Assembly: GCA_046349155.1 (NCBI GenBank)
Contig: JAXMCW010000007.1
Coordinates: 1 to 64,000 of the forward strand
Reading direction: 5' to 3'
Source of the DNA: Alsobacter sp046349155
GTDB lineage: Bacteria; Pseudomonadota; Alphaproteobacteria; Rhizobiales; Beijerinckiaceae
DNA: 64,000 nucleotides
The first letter of the stretch is position 1. Every line of letters begins with the position of its first letter. The notes below the pieces were generated by a model, which worked only from the letters and a program-made list of their open reading frames with translations, made no database searches and had not been told where the DNA came from. Below, in pieces: positions 43,046 to 52,747 of this stretch. The position numbers were made by a program, and so were the translations under genes.

Positions 43046-44373
43046 GCCATCAGCGACCGCAGTTGCGCGGGCTTGACCGGCTTCTTCAGCATTTCCAGCC
43101 CGCGCAGCGCGAGGTCGGCCGTCGCCTTCTGCGAGTGGTCCGCCGTAGTCACCAGGGCCGGCGTGCGGAAGCCGATGTGGCGCTGGATGTCCTCGATGGC
43201 CTCGTAGCCCAGCGCGCCGCCGTCGAGGTGCAGGTCGGCGATGATGAGGTCCGGCCGCCGGTTGCGGGTATCGAGCGCGGCGATGGCCTCGTCCCCGGTG
43301 GCGGCGGTGAGCACGTCGCAGCCCCAGCCCTCCAGCAGCGCGGCCGTGGCCTCGGCGACCGCCATCTCGTTCTCGACGAGCACCACGAAGGCCCCGCCGA
43401 CGCCGTAGTGCAGCGTGTTGGGCTTGCCGTGGGCGGTGAGCGGCTCGGCGACGGGAGCCTCGCTGAGCGGCACCGTCACCGAGAAGGACGAGCCCTTCCC
43501 CACGGTCGAACGCAGCCCGATCGGATGGCCGAGCGCCACGGCGAGGCGGCGCACGATGGAGAGGCCGAGGCCGAAGCCCGCCTGCCCCTCGCTGCCGTCG
43601 TCGTCGCGCTGGAACTCGTTGAAGATCACCTCCCGCCGGTTGGGCGGAATGCCCGGGCCCGTGTCCACCACCTGGATCTCGATCGCCTCGCCCCGCCTGC
43701 GGCACCCGACCAGCACGCCGCCATGGCGCGTGTAGCGCAGGGCGTTCGAGATCAGGTTCTGCACGATGCGCCGCAGCATCAGCGGCTCGGAAAAGACCAC
43801 GGCGTCGCAGGGCCGCACGCGCAGGCGCACGCCGCGCCGCTCGGCCACCGGCGCGAATTCCTGAGCGAGCGGCACCAGCAGGTCGGCCAGCGCGATCGGG
43901 CGCGGCTCGGGCACGAGGACGCCCGCGTCGAGCTTGGAAATGTCGAGGAGCGTGCGTATCAGGTCCTCGAGCGTGGAGAGCGCTCGCTCCACCTGGCCCA
44001 CCAGGCCGCGCCCCGCCTCGGACATGCCGACCTCAGACAGCGCGGACGTGGCCAGGCGCGCCGCGTTCAGCGGCTGCAGCAGGTCGTGGCTCACGGAGGC
44101 GAGGAAGCTCGTCTTCGACGAGTTGGCCGCCTCGGCGGCCGCCTTCGAGCGCTCGAGCGAGCGCAAAGCCACTTGCAGTTCCTGCGTGCGGCGGCGGACC
44201 TGGCTGTCGAGCGCGATCGCGGTCTCGAACAGGGTGAACGCGTTGAGCTGGTGGTCCATGGACCGCTCGACGCGCGACATCAGCGCCGCGTTGATCTTCT
44301 CGAGCTTGGCGACGGTGCGGATGAGCGACTCGCCGCCCTGCTCGGGCGGAGGGGGACCGAGATCGCTCGCCAT
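43030..44373 (-). CDS. Hybrid histidine kinase paired with a FIST sensor (NahK/ErcS'-like)
   Basis: This 447-residue cytoplasmic kinase has an N-terminal coiled region (about 16-90) with no PAS domain, a HisKA motif with His96 (FLASVSHDLLQPLNAARLA), a HATPase (GFGLGLSIVRR) and a C-terminal receiver (about 325-445, Asp in LIIADLHLDG, Lys in MLKKPVKP). HDLLQPL H-boxes are typical of the NahK/ErcS' group. Lacking its own sensor, it probably takes input from the FIST protein, whose stop overlaps its start (TGATG). GTG 44376 is an alternative start. The likely target is the LuxR regulator at 42356. Confidence 0.87.
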   Translation of the reverse strand: MASDLGPPPPEQGGESLIRTVAKLEKINAALMSRVERSMDHQLNAFTLFETAIALDSQVRRRTQELQVALRSLERSKAAAEAANSSKTSFLASVSHDLLQPLNAARLATSALSEVGMSEAGRGLVGQVERALSTLEDLIRTLLDISKLDAGVLVPEPRPIALADLLVPLAQEFAPVAERRGVRLRVRPCDAVVFSEPLMLRRIVQNLISNALRYTRHGGVLVGCRRRGEAIEIQVVDTGPGIPPNRREVIFNEFQRDDDGSEGQAGFGLGLSIVRRLAVALGHPIGLRSTVGKGSSFSVTVPLSEAPVAEPLTAHGKPNTLHYGVGGAFVVLVENEMAVAEATAALLEGWGCDVLTAATGDEAIAALDTRNRRPDLIIADLHLDGGALGYEAIEDIQRHIGFRTPALVTTADHSQKATADLALRGLEMLKKPVKPAQLRSLMAYLLA

Positions 44374-45548
44374 CACGCGCCCCGGCGCCGGCCGATGGCG
44401 ACCCCGGTGAAGGTCTGGTTGAGGTGCATGGAGCGAAACTGCTCGCCGTAGGTGTTGAACCCGATCACCCTATTCCGCCGATAGAGCTCCGACAATTCGT
44501 GCGTGACCTGCCGCTGCTCTGCATCCAGCCGGCGAAGCACGCAGTCGAAGCCGAGATAGACGTCGACGGCGCCGATCTCCTCCTCCACCGACTGGAAGAG
44601 CTCCCGGATGCTCTGCAGCATGTCGCGCCGGCGCGCGGCCGTCAGCACGAGCCCCTCGTCGATGGCGCAGAAGAAGCTCAGCGAGCCGTCCTCGTTCACC
44701 CGCTGGATCGAGCGCGCATAATATTCTCCGCCGACACGCACCACCACGGGATGGGACGCGAAGGACAGCGCGTCGAGGCTGTGGTCGATGATGCCGACGG
44801 CGCGCGCATATTCGGTGGCCGCGGGCTCGGCGTTCAGCTCCTTCACGGTGCGCGCGGCGATGTCCGCCTCGGTCACCACCATCTTGATGTCGGTCGCCTC
44901 GAAATGGTCCGACTTGAAGACGTGAAACGGCAGCGAGGTGTGAACCAGCAGCATGACCGCGCCGTTCTCGGTCGCCTTGCCGTCATGGATCATCCAGGTC
45001 CGCCCGAAGCGAAGGCCGTCTCCCGCAGAGCCGCCGACGATGGGGATGTCGTCGAGCGCTGAGTACAGCGCGGAGATCACCGTCTCCTCGCGCCGGCTCA
45101 TGCCGTCCACGAGAAGTAGTCCGAAGGTCGTGTCGCTGGTGGCCCCCGGCGCCGTCTGCGCGAGCCGGGCGCGCAGGTGCGTCACCACGGAGCGGCCGTC
45201 TTCCACCCCGAAGGTCGAAAGGTCCGTGATGGCCTGGGCCACCACGGTGAAGTCGCAGCTCGGAAAGCCGATGGCGACGGCGCTGTGGTCGTCGAGGCCG
45301 CGCGGCGTGAGCTCGCCCGCGGTGGTGCAGCCATAGGTCGGGACGGTGGGGTAGAGCTCGGCCAGCCGGGCGGCAAGATCGCTGGCGTCGTAGTCGGCCG
45401 AGAAGAAGACCACGAGGGCCGCAAGCCCGTCCGGCGGCATTTGCCGGTGCAACTTGTCGGCGAGTTGTCGCGCATCCGCCGCATCCGCGGAGGCGACGGC
45501 CACCATCCGCGGGTCCGACGTGCCTGCCGCACTTCGGGCCAATCGCAT
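44373..45548 (-). CDS. FIST-domain sensor protein (NosP-like)
   Basis: This 391-residue soluble protein has a FIST N domain (about 20-215: LVVFFSADYDASDLAARLAE, TYGCTTAGELTPRG, VGGSAGDGLRF) and a FIST C domain (about 225-370: ALSFASHPVVVRVGGEYYARSI, VYLGFDCVLRRLD, GFNTYGEQF). FIST proteins next to such kinases include NosP, a heme protein that senses nitric oxide and controls NahK. Whether this one binds heme cannot be told by eye. ATG 45548 has GGGAGG unusually close, so a start further downstream is possible. It is divergent from coxS. Confidence 0.86.
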   Translation of the reverse strand: MRLARSAAGTSDPRMVAVASADAADARQLADKLHRQMPPDGLAALVVFFSADYDASDLAARLAELYPTVPTYGCTTAGELTPRGLDDHSAVAIGFPSCDFTVVAQAITDLSTFGVEDGRSVVTHLRARLAQTAPGATSDTTFGLLLVDGMSRREETVISALYSALDDIPIVGGSAGDGLRFGRTWMIHDGKATENGAVMLLVHTSLPFHVFKSDHFEATDIKMVVTEADIAARTVKELNAEPAATEYARAVGIIDHSLDALSFASHPVVVRVGGEYYARSIQRVNEDGSLSFFCAIDEGLVLTAARRRDMLQSIRELFQSVEEEIGAVDVYLGFDCVLRRLDAEQRQVTHELSELYRRNRVIGFNTYGEQFRSMHLNQTFTGVAIGRRRGA

Positions 45549-45773
45549 TCCTCCCACGGGGGCGGCGCGCCTTGTCAGCCGCCGGCTCGCCCGGCCTGCG
45601 ACGATAGCGGCAGCCTCGCCTCGCCGCAACGCGTCAACGCCGCCCTCCTCCGGAAGTACCATGGACCTTTCACGGCCGGTGGGATGCCATCGGGCCCAAG
45701 AAAAGCGGCGCGACCTGAGCCGTCTCCCACCCGCCGATGGCCCCGGCAGGCCCCGGCAACCAGAGGAAACGAG

Positions 45774-46268
45774 ATGCCCACGATCAACCTGAGCGTGAAT
45801 GGGACGGCTGTGAGCGGCGTTGTGGATTCGCGGACGTTGCTAGTTTCGTTCTTGCGGGATCACCTTCGGCTGACGGGGACGCACGTTGGGTGCGACACGT
45901 CGCAGTGCGGGGCGTGCGTCGTGCATGTGGACGGTCGCGCGGTGAAGAGCTGCACGATGCTTGCGGCGCAGGCGGACGGGTCGTCGGTTGTGACGATCGA
46001 GGGCCTGGCGCATGGCTCGGAGCTGCACCCGATGCAGGCGGCGTTCCGGGAGCATCACGGCCTGCAATGCGGCTTCTGCACGCCGGGCATGATCATGACG
46101 GCGGTGGACATGGTGAACCGCAAGGGGTCCTCGCTGGACGAGAAGACGATCCGCGAGGAGCTCGAGGGCAACATCTGCCGCTGCACGGGCTACCACAACA
46201 TCGTCAAGGCCGTGGAGGCCGGCGCCGCCGCGATGGGCGGGGCAGGGGCGAAGCTGGCGGCGGAGTAG
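45774..46268 (+). CDS. coxS: Aerobic CO dehydrogenase-type small [2Fe-2S] subunit
   Basis: This 164-residue iron-sulfur subunit of a molybdenum hydroxylase has a plant-ferredoxin cluster at Cys40, 45, 48 and 60 and a second cluster at Cys99, 102, 135 and 137 (CGFC...CRC). It passes electrons from the Mo site to FAD. It is first in an S-L-M gene order, the usual order for form II enzymes. ATG 45774 is chosen. Third codon positions are unusually rich in G here and in coxL. Confidence 0.93.
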   Translation: MPTINLSVNGTAVSGVVDSRTLLVSFLRDHLRLTGTHVGCDTSQCGACVVHVDGRAVKSCTMLAAQADGSSVVTIEGLAHGSELHPMQAAFREHHGLQCGFCTPGMIMTAVDMVNRKGSSLDEKTIREELEGNICRCTGYHNIVKAVEAGAAAMGGAGAKLAAE

Positions 46269-46465
46269 GGGGAGGCAGGCCGTCGGCAGCCAGGCAGCAG
46301 GCAGCAGGCCTGCCCGTCGGCCGCGCCTGCCGGCGAGGCCTTGGGCCGCCGGCCCGCTCCCGCCCTGCCGCCTACCCCTGCCGCCTACCCCTACTGCCTA
46401 TTGGCGACTGCCTACTGCCTCATTCCAATCTCGGCCGCCTCGACGCGGCCCACCTGGAGGGAACC
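46269..46465. repeat. Simple-sequence rich spacer between coxS and coxL
   Basis: Repeats such as GGCAGCCAGGCAGCAGGCAGCAGG (near 46283-46306) and three to four copies of (C/T)TGCCGCCTACCC/CTGCCTA units (46368-46420) fill this spacer. No gene is visible. A similar CCTGCCTC tract precedes coxM. The final CTGGAGGG is the coxL ribosome site. Confidence 0.6.
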
Positions 46466-48826
<2,361 letters not shown>

Positions 48827-48872
48827 GAGGGGGGCAAGGGAGGCAGGAGGCAGTAGGGTGAGGGGAAGGCTC

Positions 48873-48984
48873 CCTGTCATCCCCGGCGCGCCGCAGGCGC
48901 GGGACGGGGATCCAGGGGCCGCCCCCGCAAGGCCTGGATCCCCTTCCCCTCCGCGGCTTCGCCGCTGCGGCCGGGGATGACAGG
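48873..48984. repeat. Inverted-repeat element with perfect 15-bp ends
   Basis: CCTGTCATCCCCGGC (48873-48887) and its exact complement (48970-48984) bound a 112-base element. A second nested pair GGGATCCAGG/CCTGGATCCC lies inside. It resembles common alphaproteobacterial GTCATCCCCGG...GATGACAG palindromic repeats, here in the coxL-coxM spacer. Confidence 0.75.
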
Positions 48985-49035
48985 CGCCAGGACGAACCGC
49001 CCTCCGCCTCGCCAGACTGCACGCCCTGCCTGCCC

Positions 49036-49084
49036 GCCTCCCGCCTCCCGCCTCCTGCCTCCTGCCTCCTGCCTCCTGCCTCTT
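49036..49084. repeat. 7-base tandem repeat, about 7 copies
   Basis: Seven consecutive units of GCCTCC(C/T) run from 49036 to 49084, followed by TACTGCCTCA. It lies 36 bases before the coxM ATG, so copy-number change could alter coxM expression. On the other strand each unit reads AGGAGGC, like a ribosome site. Confidence 0.75.
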
Positions 49085-49120
49085 TCCTACTGCCTCATCT
49101 CTCCCACTGGAGACCCCACC

Positions 49121-49927
49121 ATGTACGCCTTCAGCTACCACGCTCCCAAGACGGTCCGGCAGGCGGCCTCGCTGCTCGCCAAGTCGGACGACGCCAAGCT
49201 GCTCGCCGGCGGGCAGACGCTGCTGCCCACCATGAAGCAGCGCCTCGCCTCGCCCTCCGCCCTGGTCGACCTCGGCAAGGTCGAGGACCTCGCCGCCATC
49301 GAGCTCAAGGGCCGCTCGCTGGTCATCGGCGCGATGACGAAGCACGCCGACGTCGCCACCTCGGCGATCGTGCGCGAGGCGATCCCGGGGCTGGCCGAGC
49401 TCGCCGGCCATATCGGCGACCCCGCCGTGCGCAACCGCGGCACGATCGGCGGCTCCATCGCCAACAACGACCCCGCCGCAGACTACCCCGCCGCCTGCCT
49501 GGCGCTGGGCGCCACCATCGTCACCAACAAGCGCAAGCTGCCCGCCGACCAGTTCTTCGCCGGCCTGTTCGACACCGCGCTGGAGCCCGGAGAGGTGGTG
49601 GTCAAGGTCTCCTTCCCCATCCCCTCGCGCGCCGCCTACGCCAAGTTCCGCAACCCCGCCTCGCGCTACGCCCTCGTCGGCGTCTTCGTCGCCAAGCGCG
49701 GATCGGAGGTGCGCGTCGCCGTCACCGGCGCAGGCTCCAACGGCGTGTTCCGCGCAACGGCCCTCGAGGACGCCCTCAAGAAGCGCTTCTCCCCCAAGTC
49801 CCTCGACGGCCTCTCACTCCCCGCAACAGGCCTCAACGGCGACATCCACGCCTCCCCAGAATACCGAGCACACCTCATCACCGTCATGGCAAAGCGGGCG
49901 GTCGCGAAGGCGCTCGGAGAGCAGTAA
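49121..49927 (+). CDS. coxM: CO dehydrogenase-type FAD-binding medium subunit
   Basis: This 268-residue flavoprotein subunit has the FAD signatures AGGQT (29-33) and TIGGSIANNDPAADYP (from 108). It accepts electrons from the CoxS clusters and passes them toward quinone. It is complete and last in the coxSLM order. The 294-base coxL-coxM spacer is unusually long and repeat-filled. Its codon use is C-ending like most of the window, unlike coxS and coxL. Confidence 0.93.
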   Translation: MYAFSYHAPKTVRQAASLLAKSDDAKLLAGGQTLLPTMKQRLASPSALVDLGKVEDLAAIELKGRSLVIGAMTKHADVATSAIVREAIPGLAELAGHIGDPAVRNRGTIGGSIANNDPAADYPAACLALGATIVTNKRKLPADQFFAGLFDTALEPGEVVVKVSFPIPSRAAYAKFRNPASRYALVGVFVAKRGSEVRVAVTGAGSNGVFRATALEDALKKRFSPKSLDGLSLPATGLNGDIHASPEYRAHLITVMAKRAVAKALGEQ

Positions 49928-49952
49928 GCTCGGTCCCGCAAGGGAGTCCCGC

Positions 49953-50960
49953 ATGGTCCGCTCACGCGTCCTGGTCCGTCTCGCCATTCTGGGCTGTCTC
50001 GCCATCCTGGCCTTCGGGAGCCCGGATCTCCCGGCGAGCCAGGCTCTCGCGCAGACGCCGATCCTGCGTCTCGCCCTGCAGAAGACGGGCACGGTGAGCT
50101 GGGAGGTGGACGTGATCCGCCGCCATGGCCTCGACAAGGCGAACGGCTTCACGCTCGTCACCACGGAGCTCGCCACGACGGAGGCGGGGAAGATCGCCGT
50201 GAAGGGCGGGTCGGCCGACATCATGGTGTCCGACTGGCTCTGGGTGTCGCGCGAGCGCGCGCTCGGCTCTCCCATGCAGTTCGTCCCCTACTCCGCGACG
50301 GTGGGCGCGCTGATGGCGCCGGCCGCCTCGCCGATCCGCGGCCTCGCCGACCTCAAGGGAAAGTCGCTCTCCGTCGCCGGCGGTCCACTCGACAAGAGCT
50401 GGCTCCTGATGCTGGCCGCCGCCAAGAAGCAGGGCGTCGATCTCAAGGCCATGGCCAAGGTGGTGTTCGGCGCCCCTCCCCTGCTGCTCGAGAAGCTCGT
50501 GCAGGGCGAGCAGGACGCCTCGATCACGTTCTGGAACTTCGCCGCGCGGCTGGAGGCGCAGGGCTTCCGCCGCGTCCTCTCCAGCGAGGACGCGGCGCGC
50601 GAGCTGGGCGCGCAGGGCGAAGTCTCGATGCTCGGCTACGTCTTCGACGAGGAGTGGGCGAGGACCAACGCGGACCTCCTGTCGCGCTTCATCAAGGCCG
50701 CCCGCGAGGCCAAGCAGATCCTCGCCACGTCGGACGCCGAGTGGGAGGCGATCCGCCCCCTCACCCAGGCCTCCGACGAGGCGACCTTCCTCGCCTATCG
50801 CACCCGCTACCGCGAGGGCATCCCCGACCGGCCTGTCGCCGAGGAAGAGGCCGACGCGCGGACGCTGTACGCGGTTCTGGCCGAGATCGGCGGACCGGAG
50901 CTCGTCGGCCCGGGCACGCAGCTCGACCCCGGCACCTACTGGAAGCCGCCGGCGCCCTGA
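49953..50960 (+). CDS. ABC transporter substrate-binding protein (NMT1/SsuA-like)
   Basis: This 335-residue exported protein has a signal peptide (RLAILGCLAILAFGSPDLPASQALA) and a type II binding fold of the nitrate/sulfonate/taurine family (LRLALQKTGTVSWEVDVIRRHGLDKANGF, KGGSADIMVSDWLWVSRERALG). It begins 25 bases after coxM with an AAGGGAG site, so it may be cotranscribed. No permease or ATPase accompanies it. In some quinoprotein loci a similar binding protein occurs, so it could belong to either system. The ligand is unknown. Confidence 0.82.
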   Translation: MVRSRVLVRLAILGCLAILAFGSPDLPASQALAQTPILRLALQKTGTVSWEVDVIRRHGLDKANGFTLVTTELATTEAGKIAVKGGSADIMVSDWLWVSRERALGSPMQFVPYSATVGALMAPAASPIRGLADLKGKSLSVAGGPLDKSWLLMLAAAKKQGVDLKAMAKVVFGAPPLLLEKLVQGEQDASITFWNFAARLEAQGFRRVLSSEDAARELGAQGEVSMLGYVFDEEWARTNADLLSRFIKAAREAKQILATSDAEWEAIRPLTQASDEATFLAYRTRYREGIPDRPVAEEEADARTLYAVLAEIGGPELVGPGTQLDPGTYWKPPAP

Positions 50961-51068
50961 AGACCGTCCCGCCGGCGGCCGGGGACCCGGCGCGCCACGC
51001 CGGCTTTGGCTTTTCGCCCGGAGCGTGCTGTAGAAGGTCCCGGGGGCTCCACCGGAGCGGCGACGACC

Positions 51069-52283
51069 ATGGCGGACGATCGGACGGACAGCATCGCGGG
51101 CTGGCTGACGCAGGCCGGGCTCTCCGGCCTCGACGAGAGCAAGATCCTGGACGGGTTCTGCCGGCTCCTGCAGGAGGCCGGGCTGCCGCTTGCCCGGGCG
51201 CTCGCCCTTGCCGACACGCTGCACCCCGTCTTCGAGGGGCGCGCCTTCGCCTGGCGAGCCGACGGAAGCCTGGACCGGGCGGTGACGGAATACGGCTCCA
51301 CGGAAACGGGCGAGGCGGCGGAGAGCTGGCGGTCGAGCGCCTTCTTCCACCTGCTCGACACGGGCGGCTCGCTGCTTCGCTGCCGCTTCCATGCCGGCGA
51401 GACGCGGGACTTTGCGCAGTTCGGGCGGCTGCGCGCCGAAGGCCAGACCGACGTGGTGGTGATGGTGCATCGCTACGAGGCGGAATCCGCCATCGGGCCC
51501 ATGGACGCGCTGTACTCGCAATGGACGAGCGAGCACGAGGCCGGCTTCGCCGACGCGGAGGTCGCCCTGCTGGAGCGCCTGGCGCCCCTCTTCGCGCTCG
51601 CGATGAAGAGCGCTTCGCTGGTGCGCGTGGCGGGAACGCTGGCCGAAGTGTACCTGGGGCGCGACGCCGGGCGGCGGGTGCTGCGCGGGCAGGTCTCCCG
51701 CGGCGTCGCCGAGGAAATCAAGGCCGTCCTCTGGTTCTCGGACCTCCGGCAGTACACGCGCATCTCCGACGAGGCGGACCCCGAGGAGATCATCCCCTTC
51801 CTCAACGACTATGCGGAGGCCGTGATCTCCTCCATCGAGGAGGGCGGCGGGGAGATCCTCAAGCTGATCGGCGACGGCGTGCTGGCGATCTTCCGCGCCA
51901 GCAACCGGATCGAGGCATGCCGGGGCGCGCTGCACGCTGAGGCGCGCCTGCGCGAGCGCCTTGCGGTCATCGCCGAACGCCGGCAGGCCGAGGGCCGGCC
52001 CGTCACGCAGGTCTATCTCGGCCTGCACATCGGCAAGGTGTTCTACGGCAATATCGGCAGCGACACTCGGCTCGACTTCACCGTGGTCGGCCCCGCCGTC
52101 AACGAGGTGAGCCGCATCGCCTCGCTGTGCCGATCGGTGGAGCGCGACATCGTGGTCTCGCCCATGGTGGTGCAGGCGTTGCCGGAGGAGGACCGCCGCC
52201 GCTTCGTCTCGCTCGGCCGCTACGCGCTGCGCGGCGTCGCCCGGCCGCAGGAATTGTTCACGCTGGACCGCAGCACGGAGTAG
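51069..52283 (+). CDS. Class III adenylate/guanylate cyclase with N-terminal sensor region
   Basis: This 404-residue cytoplasmic protein has an N-terminal GAF-like region (about 15-185) and a C-terminal class III cyclase domain (about 215-395). Metal Asp residues lie in LWFSDLRQYTRIS (about 224) and KLIGDGVLAIF (about 267, with the adenine-specifying Lys just before). The second base-selecting position is Thr (DFTVVGPAVNEVSRI), a Lys/Thr pair known in bacterial adenylate cyclases. The Asn and Arg for transition-state binding are present. It probably makes cAMP. ATG 51069 is chosen. Confidence 0.88.
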   Translation: MADDRTDSIAGWLTQAGLSGLDESKILDGFCRLLQEAGLPLARALALADTLHPVFEGRAFAWRADGSLDRAVTEYGSTETGEAAESWRSSAFFHLLDTGGSLLRCRFHAGETRDFAQFGRLRAEGQTDVVVMVHRYEAESAIGPMDALYSQWTSEHEAGFADAEVALLERLAPLFALAMKSASLVRVAGTLAEVYLGRDAGRRVLRGQVSRGVAEEIKAVLWFSDLRQYTRISDEADPEEIIPFLNDYAEAVISSIEEGGGEILKLIGDGVLAIFRASNRIEACRGALHAEARLRERLAVIAERRQAEGRPVTQVYLGLHIGKVFYGNIGSDTRLDFTVVGPAVNEVSRIASLCRSVERDIVVSPMVVQALPEEDRRRFVSLGRYALRGVARPQELFTLDRSTE

Positions 52284-52301
52284 CGGCCCGGCGTCCCGGC
52301 T

Positions 52302-52362
52302 CCGTCCTTGCGAGCGCAGCGACGCCATCCAGTCCTTCGCCAGGCGTGGATCGCTTCGACGC
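52302..52362. repeat. Decayed palindromic repeat (CGTCCTTGCGAGCGCAGCGACG type)
   Basis: CCGTCCTTGCGAGCGCAGCG...GGCGTGGATCGCTTCGACGC is a shortened relative of the element at 9568-9653. It lies between the convergent cyclase gene and the Cys-rich secreted protein gene. Confidence 0.5.
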
Positions 52363-52382
52363 CGCGCCCCTCGAAATGGCGG

Positions 52383-52685
52383 TCAGACCGCCCGCCCCCC
52401 GGCCCGGGCGCTGGGGCATGCGGTGGGCGTGCGGCGCCAGGAGCTGACGTTCTGGTCCATGGCGCAGAGCGCCAGCCGCGGGCCGTCCGGCGTGTCGAGG
52501 CACACGGTCTCGCCCATCTGGAACACCTGGCCCTTGGCCCGGCAGGTGCAGGGCGGCAGGCCGGGCTGGGCCTGGGCGGTGAGCATGTCGTCGCCAGCGC
52601 CTTCCAGGCGATGAGGCCAGGCCGAGGCGGTCGACGCGGCGAACACGGCGAGGGTGGCGGCGAAGGCGAGGCGAAGGTCGCGCAT
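52383..52685 (-). CDS. Small cysteine-rich secreted protein, 100 aa
   Basis: A signal peptide (LAFAATLAVFAASTASA) is followed by a core with five cysteines (PPCTCRAKGQVFQMGETVCL, LALCAMD, TACPSA), which suggests disulfides in the periplasm. Proteins of this pattern (CTCRxxGxxFxxGxxVCL) are widespread in Hyphomicrobiales as hypothetical exported proteins. GGAGGAGG precedes ATG 52685. Confidence 0.75.
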   Translation of the reverse strand: MRDLRLAFAATLAVFAASTASAWPHRLEGAGDDMLTAQAQPGLPPCTCRAKGQVFQMGETVCLDTPDGPRLALCAMDQNVSSWRRTPTACPSARAGGRAV

Positions 52686-52747
52686 GGCAGGTCCTCCTCC
52701 CGAGGGAAGCCCAGTCTATACCAGACCGCCTGCGCGCGGGAGACGTC

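Noticed and set aside
49036..49084. CRISPR-like array
   Set aside because: Units are only 7 bases with no spacers; it is a simple tandem repeat.
49962..52328. 788-codon minus-strand frame over the binding protein and cyclase genes
   Set aside because: Same reason: both plus-strand genes are well supported by domains and ribosome sites.
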